A DNA stretch of 47,246 nucleotides from Bacteroidota bacterium (GCA_013288485.1 JABDBW010000009.1:1-47246); one strand, 5' to 3'; positions 33,964-42,144 are shown, counted from the first letter of the stretch. Notes: a model not told the origin generated them from the sequence alone. A program made the numbers and translations.

Positions 33964-34269
33964 GAATGTTATTTGATATCAAAGAGTAAAAATAACTAAA
34001 TAATGGGTTATTTTTTGAATAAAGGAGTAAAAAAGTTAGTTTTTATCGCACAATATTTCATAAAATACCAAAATACGATGGAAAACAGTAAAAAAAAACA
34101 ATCGGCGTGTTAATTTACTGTTAACCCCAAAGAAGTAACTGGCACCATTAATGTTATGTATTTTTTCTGTAAAAAAACAACAGTTTTACATTATTACAGC
34201 TACGAAAAAAATAAAAATGTAACACCGTTTAATTTTACAAACACTAAGTTTATTGCCTATTAGTATTAC
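33964..34269. other. AT-rich divergent intergenic region argB / ndh
   Basis: 306 bp with no ORF or RNA recognised. The only structure seen is TGTAAAA-N9-TTTTACA (34168-34190), a 7-bp-arm inverted repeat about 80 bp before ndh that could be a regulator site. No full -33/-7 pair was found on either strand. Confidence 0.4.
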
Positions 34270-35568
34270 ATGGACCAACAAAAAAATAGCAAGCCCCGGG
34301 TAGTGATAATCGGCGGCGGTTTTGCCGGATTGCAATTAGCCAAACATTTAAAAAATGCGCCGGTTGACATATTGATGCTCGACAAGCATAATTACCATAC
34401 TTTCCAGCCTTTATTGTACCAGGTGGCCATAGGGGCCATTCCTGCGGATTCTATCGTATTTCCTATTCGCAGGATATTTACTTACCAGGACAATTTTAGT
34501 TTTAACATGGCCTATGTAGAAAAAATTGATCCGGGTAACAATACTGTAACTACTAATATTGGCGAGATACATTATGATTATTTAGTGATCGCTACAGGCT
34601 CAAACACCAACTTTTTTGGTAATAGCGAGATAGAGAATTATGCTATGCCCATGAAAAATATGCCCGAGGCATTAAACCTGCGCGGCCTTATGCTGCAACA
34701 CCTTGAAAAAGCCCTTATCATAACAGATAAAGCCGAAAAGGACGCGTTAATGACCTTTGTGGTTGTAGGTGGCGGCCCTACGGGCGTTGAGCTATCGGGC
34801 GCGCTGGGCGAAATGCGGAAAATGATATTAATGAAGGATTATCATGGCCTGAGCAAGCAGGATATGAAAGTTTATTTGATAGAGGGTAAAGACAGGCTGC
34901 TGGCGGCCATGTCTGAAGGGGCATCAAGAAAAGCAAAGCAGTTCCTTGCAGAAAATGATGTAATGATATATAACGGTGTACATGTAGAGAGTTATGACGG
35001 GTTGGACTTGAAGATAAATGATGGTATGCTAATTAAAACCCGCAACGTATTTTGGGCGGCAGGGGTAATGGGCGAAGCGCCGCAAGGCATGACTGATGCC
35101 ATGATAGTTAAAGGCTCACGCCGCATACAAACCGATGAGATCAACAGGGTAAAAGGCTATCAAAATATTTTCGCGATAGGTGATGTGTCGGCAATATTGA
35201 GTGATGAATTTCCTAACGGGCATCCAGGTGTTGCACCGGTAGCTATACAGCAAGGCGCACAGCTGGCAAAAAACCTGGTACACTTAATAAAAGGAGAGCC
35301 TCCCGAACCTTTTAAATATCATGACAAAGGCACGCTTGCCACCATTGGCCGTAATAAAGCAGTTGCTGATTTAGGTAAGCTGCATTTCCAGGGATTTTTC
35401 GCCTGGTTATTATGGGGATTGGTACACATCATGTCGTTAGCAGGGTTTTCGAATAAGGTGAGCGTATTTTTAACCTGGGCCATTAATTACTTTATAAAAA
35501 ACAGCGATAACCGTTTAATCATACGGAGCTTTAACCGGCAAACCCGCACGGTTGAGCCGGAGAAGTGA
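34270..35568 (+). CDS. ndh: Type II NADH dehydrogenase (NAD(P)/FAD oxidoreductase)
   Basis: 432-aa non-proton-pumping NADH:quinone oxidoreductase. The FAD Rossmann motif VVIIGGGFAGLQLAKHL is at about 11-27, the NADH Rossmann motif FVVVGGGPTGVELSGAL at about 161-177, and the FAD-closing segment NIFAIGDVSAI near 302. AIQQGAQLAKNL is the usual quinone-site-proximal helix. The C-terminus holds a hydrophobic stretch (FFAWLLWGLVHIMSLAGF) suited to membrane attachment. It is alone on the plus strand inside the minus-strand arg/pro region; no functional link to arginine synthesis is evident. Confidence 0.92.
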   Translation: MDQQKNSKPRVVIIGGGFAGLQLAKHLKNAPVDILMLDKHNYHTFQPLLYQVAIGAIPADSIVFPIRRIFTYQDNFSFNMAYVEKIDPGNNTVTTNIGEIHYDYLVIATGSNTNFFGNSEIENYAMPMKNMPEALNLRGLMLQHLEKALIITDKAEKDALMTFVVVGGGPTGVELSGALGEMRKMILMKDYHGLSKQDMKVYLIEGKDRLLAAMSEGASRKAKQFLAENDVMIYNGVHVESYDGLDLKINDGMLIKTRNVFWAAGVMGEAPQGMTDAMIVKGSRRIQTDEINRVKGYQNIFAIGDVSAILSDEFPNGHPGVAPVAIQQGAQLAKNLVHLIKGEPPEPFKYHDKGTLATIGRNKAVADLGKLHFQGFFAWLLWGLVHIMSLAGFSNKVSVFLTWAINYFIKNSDNRLIIRSFNRQTRTVEPEK

Positions 35569-35588
35569 TGGTTAGATTTTATGATAAT

Positions 35589-36296
35589 CTAACTATGCTT
35601 ACGAACCGCTTTCACTTCGTTTACAATTTCCTCTTCTGATATAGCGACATTTGGTAATTGCTGATCTGCCGATTGCCACTTATTTGCAAAAGTTTGTTTA
35701 GCCATATAAGCCGCTATTTCTTTTTCATTTGAACCGGGCCTATTGTTTAACTCGGCAATAATATTTTCACGTTCCTTTTCGGTTTTATTTTGGCTGAGTT
35801 TTTTCTTTGCCTGCAGTTCATCAACTATAATTTCAAAACCAACAATGCCTTTCATCATATTAAGTTTATAATCTTGCGGCAATGAGGCCCATTGCTTTAA
35901 ATAATCAGCATCATAAAGCTGTATGGTTTTTTCCAGTAATTTGGTTTTTTCTTCGGGGCTTTCAATTAAAACCGCCTTACCATAAGCGTGAATGGCAATA
36001 TAGTTCCAGGTGGGTACATTGTTTACCTGCTCATAATGCTTAGGCGAAATATAGGCGTGTGGTTCGGCAAATATTACCAGGGGCTTGCCGTTTAAAATTT
36101 CTGCAGATTGTGGATTTGCTTTCGCAAAATGAGAAGCCAGAATGATTTTATCATCTCTTTGTGTTACAACAAAAGGTAATGGTGTGGCTGATGGTATGCC
36201 TTTATTTACCGTAACTATAGTCGCAAAACTATACCGCTGCATAAAACTTACAGCTTCCTGCTGGTCTGTAATTAAAAAATGCTTTGGTATGTACAT
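35589..36296 (-). CDS. FMN-binding PaiB family protein
   Basis: 235-aa protein of the PaiB/FMN-binding split-barrel family; B. subtilis PaiB affects protease and sporulation gene expression. The start MYIPKHFLITDQQEAVSFMQRYSFATIVT is typical, followed by PSATPLPFVVT, ILASHFAKANPQS and the NVPTWNYIAIHAYGKAVLI segment. Residues 165-190 (LSQNKTEKERENIIAELNN) are charged and helical. It is on the same strand as the arg operon, 67 bp after the carbamoyltransferase, with a short direct repeat in between, so it may be the last gene of that transcript. Function here is uncertain. Confidence 0.88.
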   Translation of the reverse strand: MYIPKHFLITDQQEAVSFMQRYSFATIVTVNKGIPSATPLPFVVTQRDDKIILASHFAKANPQSAEILNGKPLVIFAEPHAYISPKHYEQVNNVPTWNYIAIHAYGKAVLIESPEEKTKLLEKTIQLYDADYLKQWASLPQDYKLNMMKGIVGFEIIVDELQAKKKLSQNKTEKERENIIAELNNRPGSNEKEIAAYMAKQTFANKWQSADQQLPNVAISEEEIVNEVKAVRKHS

Positions 36297-36298
36297 TT

Positions 36299-36330
36299 GG
36301 TTATTGAGTTATTAGGTTATTGAGTTGTTA
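36299..36330. repeat. Tandem 16-bp direct repeat
   Basis: GGTTATTGAGTTATTA is followed directly by GGTTATTGAGTTGTTA, one mismatch apart. It fills the gap between the carbamoyltransferase stop and the paiB start. Confidence 0.5.
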
Positions 36331-36363
36331 TTTGAGGGAAAGAAAGGTTCATCCAAATAATAA

Positions 36364-37311
36364 CTATAAATTTTCCAACATCTGCTTCAACACCGCCTGT
36401 GCGGCCCAAACCCGGTTACCCGCTTCATGAACAACGATAGAGTTTGGTCCATCCAATATTTCAGCTGATAGTTCCAAATTACGGCGTACTGGCAGGCAAT
36501 GCATCACTTTGGCGTTGTTGGTGTTTTTTAACTTTTGGTTGGTTAACATCCAATCCTCATTGCCCGGGAATACTTTACCATACGGTTCATAAGCCGACCA
36601 GTTTTTTACGTAGATAAAATCTGCATCGGCCAACGCTTCTTCCTGGTTAGTTGTAATGGTGGCCCCTTTTGTAAAATCTGCACAAAGTTCATAGCCGGCA
36701 GGGTGGGTGATTGTAAAATCAACATCGGCCCTGCACATCCACTCGGCGAATGAGTTAGGTACAGCCTGCGGCAGCGGTTTAATATGCGGCGCCCAGGTTA
36801 ATACCACTTTTGGGCGTGGTTTTGTTTTTAATTCTTCAATAGTAACCAGGTCGGCCAAACTTTGCAGGGGATGCCGGGTCGCTGATTCCAAACTGATCAA
36901 AGGCACACCGCAATATTCAATGAATTTGTTAAATATTACTTCGTTATAATCTTCGTCACGGTTTTTTAACCCGGGGAAAGAACGCACCCCTATAATATCA
37001 ACATACTGCCCCATAACAGCTGCTGCTTCACGAATATGCTCTACAGTGTCGCCATCCATTACAACGCCGTCACGCAGCTCTAAGGCCCATCCTTCCTTAT
37101 CAATATTAAGTACCATAACATTCATACCCAAATTAGTGGCCGCCTTTTGGGTGCTCATGCGGGTACGCAGGCTGGGGTTTAAAAAAACCAAACCCAATGT
37201 TTTGTTGTTGCCCAAATGCTGGTGCGCGTACGGGTTTTGCTTTAACTGCAAGGCCTCGGCAACAAGTGCTTTAATATTGGTTACGTCGTGTACGGAAGAG
37301 AATAATTTCAT
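36364..37311 (-). CDS. argF': N-acyl-L-ornithine carbamoyltransferase (AOTC/SOTC type)
   Basis: 315 aa. Transfers a carbamoyl group to an N-acylornithine, giving N-acylcitrulline, instead of acting on free ornithine. The carbamoyl-phosphate loop is FLNPSLRTRMSTQKA (44-56); the HCLPVRRNLE motif lies near 260 and the Trp-rich segment near 75 is typical of acyl-ornithine enzymes. Published work on Xanthomonas and Bacteroides enzymes ties acetyl versus succinyl preference to one residue (Glu92 or Pro90). Here residue 90 is Val in GDTVEHIREA, which suggests N-succinylornithine, by my own alignment. It is 16 bp after argD. Confidence 0.88.
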   Translation of the reverse strand: MKLFSSVHDVTNIKALVAEALQLKQNPYAHQHLGNNKTLGLVFLNPSLRTRMSTQKAATNLGMNVMVLNIDKEGWALELRDGVVMDGDTVEHIREAAAVMGQYVDIIGVRSFPGLKNRDEDYNEVIFNKFIEYCGVPLISLESATRHPLQSLADLVTIEELKTKPRPKVVLTWAPHIKPLPQAVPNSFAEWMCRADVDFTITHPAGYELCADFTKGATITTNQEEALADADFIYVKNWSAYEPYGKVFPGNEDWMLTNQKLKNTNNAKVMHCLPVRRNLELSAEILDGPNSIVVHEAGNRVWAAQAVLKQMLENL

Positions 37312-37327
37312 CGCCGGATAAGATTTG

Positions 37328-38476
37328 TTAGGAGTTGGATAAAACAGTTGCCGAACTTAAAACAGTGTTAAAAGCCTCTAAAAATCTGTCGGCATAGGCT
37401 TTAGTTAAATTTAACGCAGGTAATAGCCTGATCACATTTGGTTTACTCTCGCCTGTGAAAATATGATGTTTAAACAGCAGGTCTTTTTTAGCGTGAGCAA
37501 ACTCAGCAGGCAGGTCTATGCCTATCATTAACCCCCGGCCACGCACTTCATTTACCTGTTTAAATTTTTTAAGTTCATCAATTAAATAAGCACCTACGGT
37601 AGCGGCATTTTGCATTAAATTATCCTGCTCCATTACTTCCAACACGGCTAACCCTGCCGCGCAAGCCAGGTGATTGCCGCCAAAAGTAGTACCCAGCATA
37701 CCATAAGCAGCTTGTATTTTGGGCGATATACTGATTGCCCCTATAGGAAAACCATTGCCCATCCCTTTAGCCATGGTATAGATATCGGCATTTACGCCTG
37801 CAAAATCATGCGAGTAAAATTTACCGGTACGTCCGTATCCACATTGTACGGCATCAGCTATAAAAACAGCTTTATAGGTATTGCAAAGCGATCTTATTTT
37901 TTGCAGAAAACTTTCGGGCGCAACATGTATGCCGCCCACACCCTGTATGCCCTCAATAATTACGGATGATATATCATTGTTTTCAAACGCTTCTTCTAAG
38001 GCCGCTTCGTCATTCCATGGTACAAATATCACATTATCAGTTTCATTAACAGGGGCTACGATTTTTGGGTTATCAGTAACTGCCACAGCTAACGATGTAC
38101 GCCCGTGAAAAGCGCCTGTAAAAGCTATAACTTTCTTTTTGCTATTATAAAACGAGGCCAGCTTTAAAGCGTTCTCGTTGGCTTCTGCACCTGAATTACA
38201 AAGAAATAACTGGTAATCTTCCTTGCCTGATACATGGCCCAGCTTCTCTGCTAACTGCTTTTGTAAAGGAATTTCAACAGAGTTGGAATAAAAGCCTATT
38301 TGGTGTAGCTGATCTTCCAGCCGTTTTACATAATGCGGATGTGTATGGCCGATAGAAATAACCGCGTGGCCGCCATACAGGTCAAGGTATTCTTGTCCCT
38401 TATCATCATAAACTAAACTACCCACACCTTTTACAATGTTGATAGGGTTGATTGGATATACGTCGAATAATTTCAT
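37328..38476 (-). CDS. argD: Acetyl/succinylornithine aminotransferase
   Basis: 382-aa class-III PLP aminotransferase converting N-acylglutamate semialdehyde to N-acylornithine with glutamate. The PLP Lys is K237 in IYTMAKGMGNGFPIGA; the cofactor Asp lies in VFIADAVQCGYGRTGKFY, and CNSGAEANENALKLA is the phosphate-binding region. The length is near the usual 390-400. The ATG at 38476 follows the left inverted array (38485-38518) that bounds the four-helix-bundle gene, so that array would sit in the argD leader and could affect its translation. Confidence 0.94.
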   Translation of the reverse strand: MKLFDVYPINPINIVKGVGSLVYDDKGQEYLDLYGGHAVISIGHTHPHYVKRLEDQLHQIGFYSNSVEIPLQKQLAEKLGHVSGKEDYQLFLCNSGAEANENALKLASFYNSKKKVIAFTGAFHGRTSLAVAVTDNPKIVAPVNETDNVIFVPWNDEAALEEAFENNDISSVIIEGIQGVGGIHVAPESFLQKIRSLCNTYKAVFIADAVQCGYGRTGKFYSHDFAGVNADIYTMAKGMGNGFPIGAISISPKIQAAYGMLGTTFGGNHLACAAGLAVLEVMEQDNLMQNAATVGAYLIDELKKFKQVNEVRGRGLMIGIDLPAEFAHAKKDLLFKHHIFTGESKPNVIRLLPALNLTKAYADRFLEAFNTVLSSATVLSNS

Positions 38477-38484
38477 TTCTTTTG

Positions 38485-38518
38485 AGGTAAAAGGTAAAAG
38501 GCGAAAGGTAAAAGGTTA
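38485..38518. repeat. Left arm of an inverted array around the four-helix-bundle gene
   Basis: Composed of AGGTAAAAGG/GCGAAAGG words. Reverse-complemented, it matches the right arm (38894-38926) with about four mismatches over roughly 34 positions, counted by eye. It lies 4 bp from the stop codon of the four-helix-bundle gene. Confidence 0.75.
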
Positions 38519-38522
38519 TTTT

Positions 38523-38879
38523 TCATTTCCTTAAAAAGTTTATAAATGAAATTAACATCGCCTTTACTTCATTAATTAATAAGTTTACTGAATCATATTG
38601 ATCCTGAGTAATATATTCAAGATCATAAATTAAATAGCATGTATATTCAGCTTCAAGCGTTGAACCTAATGCATTGTCTAAATAGTGTACAAAATCTTTG
38701 TCGGTATTTTTACCACAACCTTCCACAATATTTAGAGGGATTGAATAGGCCGATCGTCGCAACTGATTTGTTAAAGCAAAACGCTCTTCAACAGGCATTA
38801 AAGGCAATATGGTTTTATACACCTGTTTCGTTAACAAATGCGATTTTTTCCAAACGTCAATTTTTTTATAATCTCTCAT
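38523..38879 (-). CDS. Four-helix-bundle protein (23S rRNA intervening-sequence/S23 family)
   Basis: 118-aa four-helix-bundle protein. Family text: YKKIDVWKKSHLLTKQVYKTI, FALTNQLRRSAYSIPLNIVEGCGKNTDKDFVHYLDNALGS and ALGSTLEAEYTCYLIYDL. The family includes ORFs of 23S rRNA intervening sequences and the Avd accessory proteins of diversity-generating retroelements; no reverse transcriptase is here. The gene splits argC from argD on the same strand and is tightly bounded by imperfect inverted arrays (38485-38518 and 38894-38926), leaving 4 and 14 bp on its sides. It looks like an inserted unit rather than an arginine gene. Start ATG 38879. Confidence 0.88.
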   Translation of the reverse strand: MRDYKKIDVWKKSHLLTKQVYKTILPLMPVEERFALTNQLRRSAYSIPLNIVEGCGKNTDKDFVHYLDNALGSTLEAEYTCYLIYDLEYITQDQYDSVNLLINEVKAMLISFINFLRK

Positions 38880-38893
38880 AATAAATAAGTAAA

Positions 38894-38926
38894 ACCTTTA
38901 ACCTTTTGCCTTTAACCTTTTACCTT
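38894..38926. repeat. Right arm of an inverted array around the four-helix-bundle gene
   Basis: ACCTTTAACC, TTTTGCC and TTTAACCTTTTACC words, the mirror image of 38485-38518. It overlaps the first two bases of the argC stop codon (38925-38927 on the plus strand). Confidence 0.75.
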
Positions 38927-39923
38927 AAAAAGCGTTAGCTTTTAGTCGTAATCCGGCGCGTTCATCAAGACCAAACATCAAGTTCATATTTTGAACCGCC
39001 TGACCGGATGCGCCTTTAAGTAAATTATCTAATATGCTGATAATAAACAATTTATTATCATGTTTTTTTACCTGTAAAAATACTTTATTGGTATTCACTA
39101 CTTGTTTCAGATCGATATTACGGGTAGTTACGTGAGTAAAAGGATGGCCGGTATAATAATCCTCAAATAACTTTACTGCCTCTTCCTCTGATAATTCACT
39201 ATCCATATAAATAGATGCAAATATCCCTCTTGTAAAATCTCCCCTGTAAGGAATGAAGTTTAGCGTTTGATCAAAATCCGGCTGTAATTGTTTTAATGAT
39301 TCACCTATTTCATTTAAATGCTGATGATTAAAAGCTTTGTAAACTGAAACATTATCATTGCGCCATGTAAAATGTGTAGTGGTTGCTAAACTCTGTCCGG
39401 CGCCTGTCGAGCCTGTTGTTGCCGAGATATGTATTTCACTGTTCAATAATCCTTTTGCTGCCAATGGCAATAAACCCAACTGCAAACAGGTTGCAAAACA
39501 GCCCGGATTAGCTATGTTTTTTGCCGATTTTATTGCGTCCCTGTTTAATTCAGGCAATCCATATACAAAATTTTTACTTTTTACTTTTGAATTTTGACTT
39601 AACCTGAAGTCTTGGCTCAGGTCAATTATTTTAACATTATCAGGAATAGCATTAGCTTCTAAAAACTTTATGGCATCACCATGGCCAACGCATAAAAATA
39701 ACACATCTATATCGGTTGATAATTCGCTCGTAAACTTTAGCTCGGTGTCTCCAAAAAGATCCGTATGTACCTCGTATACATAATTGCCTGTATTGCTGTT
39801 GCTCAACACAAAAGCAATTTCCACATTGGGATGGTTGACCAGTATACGCAACATTTCGCCGCCGGTATAGCCCGCGCCACCAATAATTCCTGCTTTTATT
39901 TTATTTGATTTCGATTCTGTCAT
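38925..39923 (-). CDS. argC: N-acetyl-gamma-glutamyl-phosphate reductase
   Basis: 332 aa, third step of arginine synthesis: NADPH reduction of N-acyl-glutamyl phosphate to the semialdehyde. The NADP motif is AGIIGGAGYTGGEMLRIL (11-28). The catalytic Cys is C142 in IANPGCFATCLQLGLLPL. TTGSTGAGQS and FTRGIFASIY are further signature segments. The gene overlaps the upstream cupin gene by 23 nt. Its stop codon lies inside the right inverted array bordering the four-helix-bundle insertion. Confidence 0.94.
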   Translation of the reverse strand: MTESKSNKIKAGIIGGAGYTGGEMLRILVNHPNVEIAFVLSNSNTGNYVYEVHTDLFGDTELKFTSELSTDIDVLFLCVGHGDAIKFLEANAIPDNVKIIDLSQDFRLSQNSKVKSKNFVYGLPELNRDAIKSAKNIANPGCFATCLQLGLLPLAAKGLLNSEIHISATTGSTGAGQSLATTTHFTWRNDNVSVYKAFNHQHLNEIGESLKQLQPDFDQTLNFIPYRGDFTRGIFASIYMDSELSEEEAVKLFEDYYTGHPFTHVTTRNIDLKQVVNTNKVFLQVKKHDNKLFIISILDNLLKGASGQAVQNMNLMFGLDERAGLRLKANAF

Positions 39924-40251
39924 TTTTTGTCGATGGATAAGAATATAAAATAAACTCCAGGTCGGTAGGGTTAGCGTTAGCTATAAAATGCTTTTGTTTT
40001 GGGTCTATCTGGATAGCCTGCTGCTCCCTCAATTCTATGATCTTGCCGTCTATACTAAATTCTGCTCTTCCTTTTAAAATAAAGAAAAACTGTGTAGCTT
40101 TTTCATGGTAATGCAGCTTTTCTGCCGTATCAGGCGGCATCAGTTCTTGTTTAACAGATATGACTTCGGTATCAACAAAGGTCCACCCGTGGCAATCATC
40201 ACCCCATGTGTAATGATCTAAACATTCGCCTTTTGAAAATACCGTGTTCAT
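39901..40251 (-). CDS. Cupin-domain protein inside the arginine operon
   Basis: 116-aa single cupin. Motif 1 reads LHYHEKATQFFFILKGRAEF (HxH replaced by HYH, with the Glu four residues on); motif 2 is IDPKQKHFIANANPTDLEFI, with the last metal His. The opening GECLDHYTWGDDCHGWTFVD is unusual. It could be an isomerase, dioxygenase or small-molecule sensor; I cannot assign a reaction. It is locked into the operon: its ATG follows the argG stop with no gap (TAG-ATG), and its end overlaps argC by 23 nt. An AGGAGG within the last codons of argG sits 5 nt before its start. Confidence 0.85.
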   Translation of the reverse strand: MNTVFSKGECLDHYTWGDDCHGWTFVDTEVISVKQELMPPDTAEKLHYHEKATQFFFILKGRAEFSIDGKIIELREQQAIQIDPKQKHFIANANPTDLEFILYSYPSTKNDRIEIK

Positions 40252-41448
40252 CTAATCCTCCTGGTTAACTTTATGATAGATCATTACCTGGTTACCAAAT
40301 ATTTTGGAGAACCCTTTTACATCCTCGCCGCTCCATGAATTATTCATTTCGCCGTAACTGCCAAACTTAGCCGACATCAGGTCGTGTGCTGATTCAATAC
40401 CCACTACCTGGAACCTGTACGGATGCAACTGCACAAATACTTTACCGCTTACATTTTTCTGTGTATCGGTCAAAAATGCTTCCATATTGCGCATAACCGG
40501 GTCATGAAACTGTCCCTCATGCAGCCAATTGCCGTAGAAGGATGAAAGCTGATCTTTCCACGTTAATTGCCATTTAGTAAGCACATGTTTCTCTAAAGTA
40601 TGGTGTGCCTTAATAATTATCATGGGTGCGGCGGCTTCAAAGCCAACACGGCCCTTAATACCTATAATTGTATCGCCCACATGAATATCACGGCCAATAC
40701 CGTATGGCTGCGCGATTGCCTGCAACGCTTGTATGGCTTTCGTTGGATGGTCATATTTCCTTCCATCTACACCAATTAGTTCGCCTTTTTTAAATTCTAA
40801 CTTAATATCTCTTGCTTCAGACTCAGTAACTTGAGTAGGCCATGCTTCCTCGGGAAGGCCCAAGTTAGAGGTTAAAGTTTCTTTACCACCAACCGATGTG
40901 CCCCAAATACCTTTGTTGATAGAGTACTTTGCTTTCTCAAAGTTCATTTCAACACCATGCTTTTTCAGGTATTCAATTTCTGCTTCACGGCTCAGTTTCA
41001 GGTCACGGATAGGCGTGATAATTTGCACCTCGGGTACCAGGATATTAAATATCATATCAAACCTAACCTGGTCGTTACCCGCCCCGGTACTGCCATGGGC
41101 CACAAACTCGGCGCCGATTTCCTTAGCATAATTGGCGATAGCAGTTGCCTGGCTAACCCGTTCGGCACTCACCGAAAGGGGATAGGTATTGTTTTTTAAT
41201 ACATTGCCGTAGATGAGGTATCGAATGCATGTATTATAAAAGTTTTCGGTTTCGTCAACCACATGGTGCGAAGTAACCCCCATTTCATAAGCCCGTTTTT
41301 CAACTGCATAGAGTTCTTCGGCGCTGAAGCCGCCGGTGTTTACGATGACAGAATGTACTTCGTAACCCAGATCTCGCGTTAAATAAATACAACAGAATGA
41401 TGTGTCTAATCCGCCGCTATAGGCTAATACAACCTTCTTTTTTTTCAT
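40252..41448 (-). CDS. argG: Argininosuccinate synthase
   Basis: 398 aa; joins citrulline and aspartate with ATP to form argininosuccinate. The N-type ATP pyrophosphatase loop is VVLAYSGGLDTSFCCIYL. Other family marks are AHGSTGAGNDQVRFDM and the YSINKGIWGTSVGG segment. It is the second gene of the operon, after the GNAT gene, from which it is separated by a 28-bp palindrome. Argininosuccinate lyase (argH), which often follows in related genomes, is not in the window. Confidence 0.94.
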   Translation of the reverse strand: MKKKKVVLAYSGGLDTSFCCIYLTRDLGYEVHSVIVNTGGFSAEELYAVEKRAYEMGVTSHHVVDETENFYNTCIRYLIYGNVLKNNTYPLSVSAERVSQATAIANYAKEIGAEFVAHGSTGAGNDQVRFDMIFNILVPEVQIITPIRDLKLSREAEIEYLKKHGVEMNFEKAKYSINKGIWGTSVGGKETLTSNLGLPEEAWPTQVTESEARDIKLEFKKGELIGVDGRKYDHPTKAIQALQAIAQPYGIGRDIHVGDTIIGIKGRVGFEAAAPMIIIKAHHTLEKHVLTKWQLTWKDQLSSFYGNWLHEGQFHDPVMRNMEAFLTDTQKNVSGKVFVQLHPYRFQVVGIESAHDLMSAKFGSYGEMNNSWSGEDVKGFSKIFGNQVMIYHKVNQED

Positions 41449-41463
41449 TTTTTATTTCTTAAT

Positions 41464-41491
41464 GTAGAGACGCAATGCATTGCGTCTCTAC
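41464..41491. repeat. 28-bp perfect palindrome between the GNAT gene and argG
   Basis: The left half GTAGAGACGCAATG (41464-41477) and right half CATTGCGTCTCTAC (41478-41491) are exact reverse complements with no spacer. As RNA it forms a long stem within the arg message. I recall similar GAGACGC palindromes as dispersed repeats in Bacteroidota and cyanobacteria. Confidence 0.75.
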
Positions 41492-41493
41492 GG

Positions 41494-42144
41494 TTAAAAT
41501 ATTTTTAGTTCCTGTCCAAAGCTCTTAATGGCATTTTCAATGCGCTCAAATAGATTGGCTTTTTTTGTCATTTTTTCAAGGTTATCTTTAGCATCTTTTT
41601 CTTTTTCGGCCGGATCAAACAGCATGGCGGTACACATGCAGTTTTTACGTTCTTTCATGGTCAATATATCGTAATTAACACAACTTTTACAGCCTTTCCA
41701 AAACTCTTCGTCCTGGGTAAGTTCTGAGTAAGTTACCGGTTCATAACCCAGTTCCGAATTTATTTTCATCACAGGCAGGCCGGTTGTTAGTCCAAACAAC
41801 TTGGCCTCCGGGTATTTTTCCCTGGAAAGTTCGAATATTTTATGCTTAATAGCCTTAGCCAGGCCCACTTTTCTGAACTGCGGGGCAACAATCAAACCCG
41901 AATTTGCCACGAAATCGCCGTGGCTCCAGGTTTCAATATAACAAAAACCGGCCCATGTGCCATCTTTATATAGCGCTATAACCGCTTTGCCTTCCAGCAT
42001 TTTATCGGCAACATACTCAGGCGTACGCTGGGCAATACCCGTGCCGCGCGCTTTTGCCGACTCGGCCATTTCATCGCAAATGATAGGGGCATAGTCTACA
42101 TGCTGGGCAGAGGCAACCTGGATATCAAAATCTTGTATAGTCAT
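41494..42144 (-). CDS. GNAT acyltransferase, likely N-acylglutamate synthase of the arginine pathway
   Basis: 216 aa. The GNAT core has the acyl-CoA loop VAPQFRKVGLAKAIKHKIFE (about 86-105) and the GLTTGLPVMKINSELGYEPV strand-helix. The C-terminal part adds an unusual Cys set, C152-x2-C155 and C169-x-C171, in KGCKSCVNYDI and KERKNCMCTAML, possibly a metal site. It is the first gene of the arg operon, directly behind the candidate arginine leader. No ArgA or ArgJ is present, so this enzyme is the best candidate to acylate glutamate; I recall a Bacteroides homologue in the arg cluster proposed as N-succinylglutamate synthase. The activity is inferred. Confidence 0.75.
   Translation of the reverse strand: MTIQDFDIQVASAQHVDYAPIICDEMAESAKARGTGIAQRTPEYVADKMLEGKAVIALYKDGTWAGFCYIETWSHGDFVANSGLIVAPQFRKVGLAKAIKHKIFELSREKYPEAKLFGLTTGLPVMKINSELGYEPVTYSELTQDEEFWKGCKSCVNYDILTMKERKNCMCTAMLFDPAEKEKDAKDNLEKMTKKANLFERIENAIKSFGQELKIF

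Noticed and set aside
38523..38879. Diversity-generating retroelement (Avd-like protein)
   Set aside because: No reverse transcriptase, template repeat or variable repeat is present nearby.
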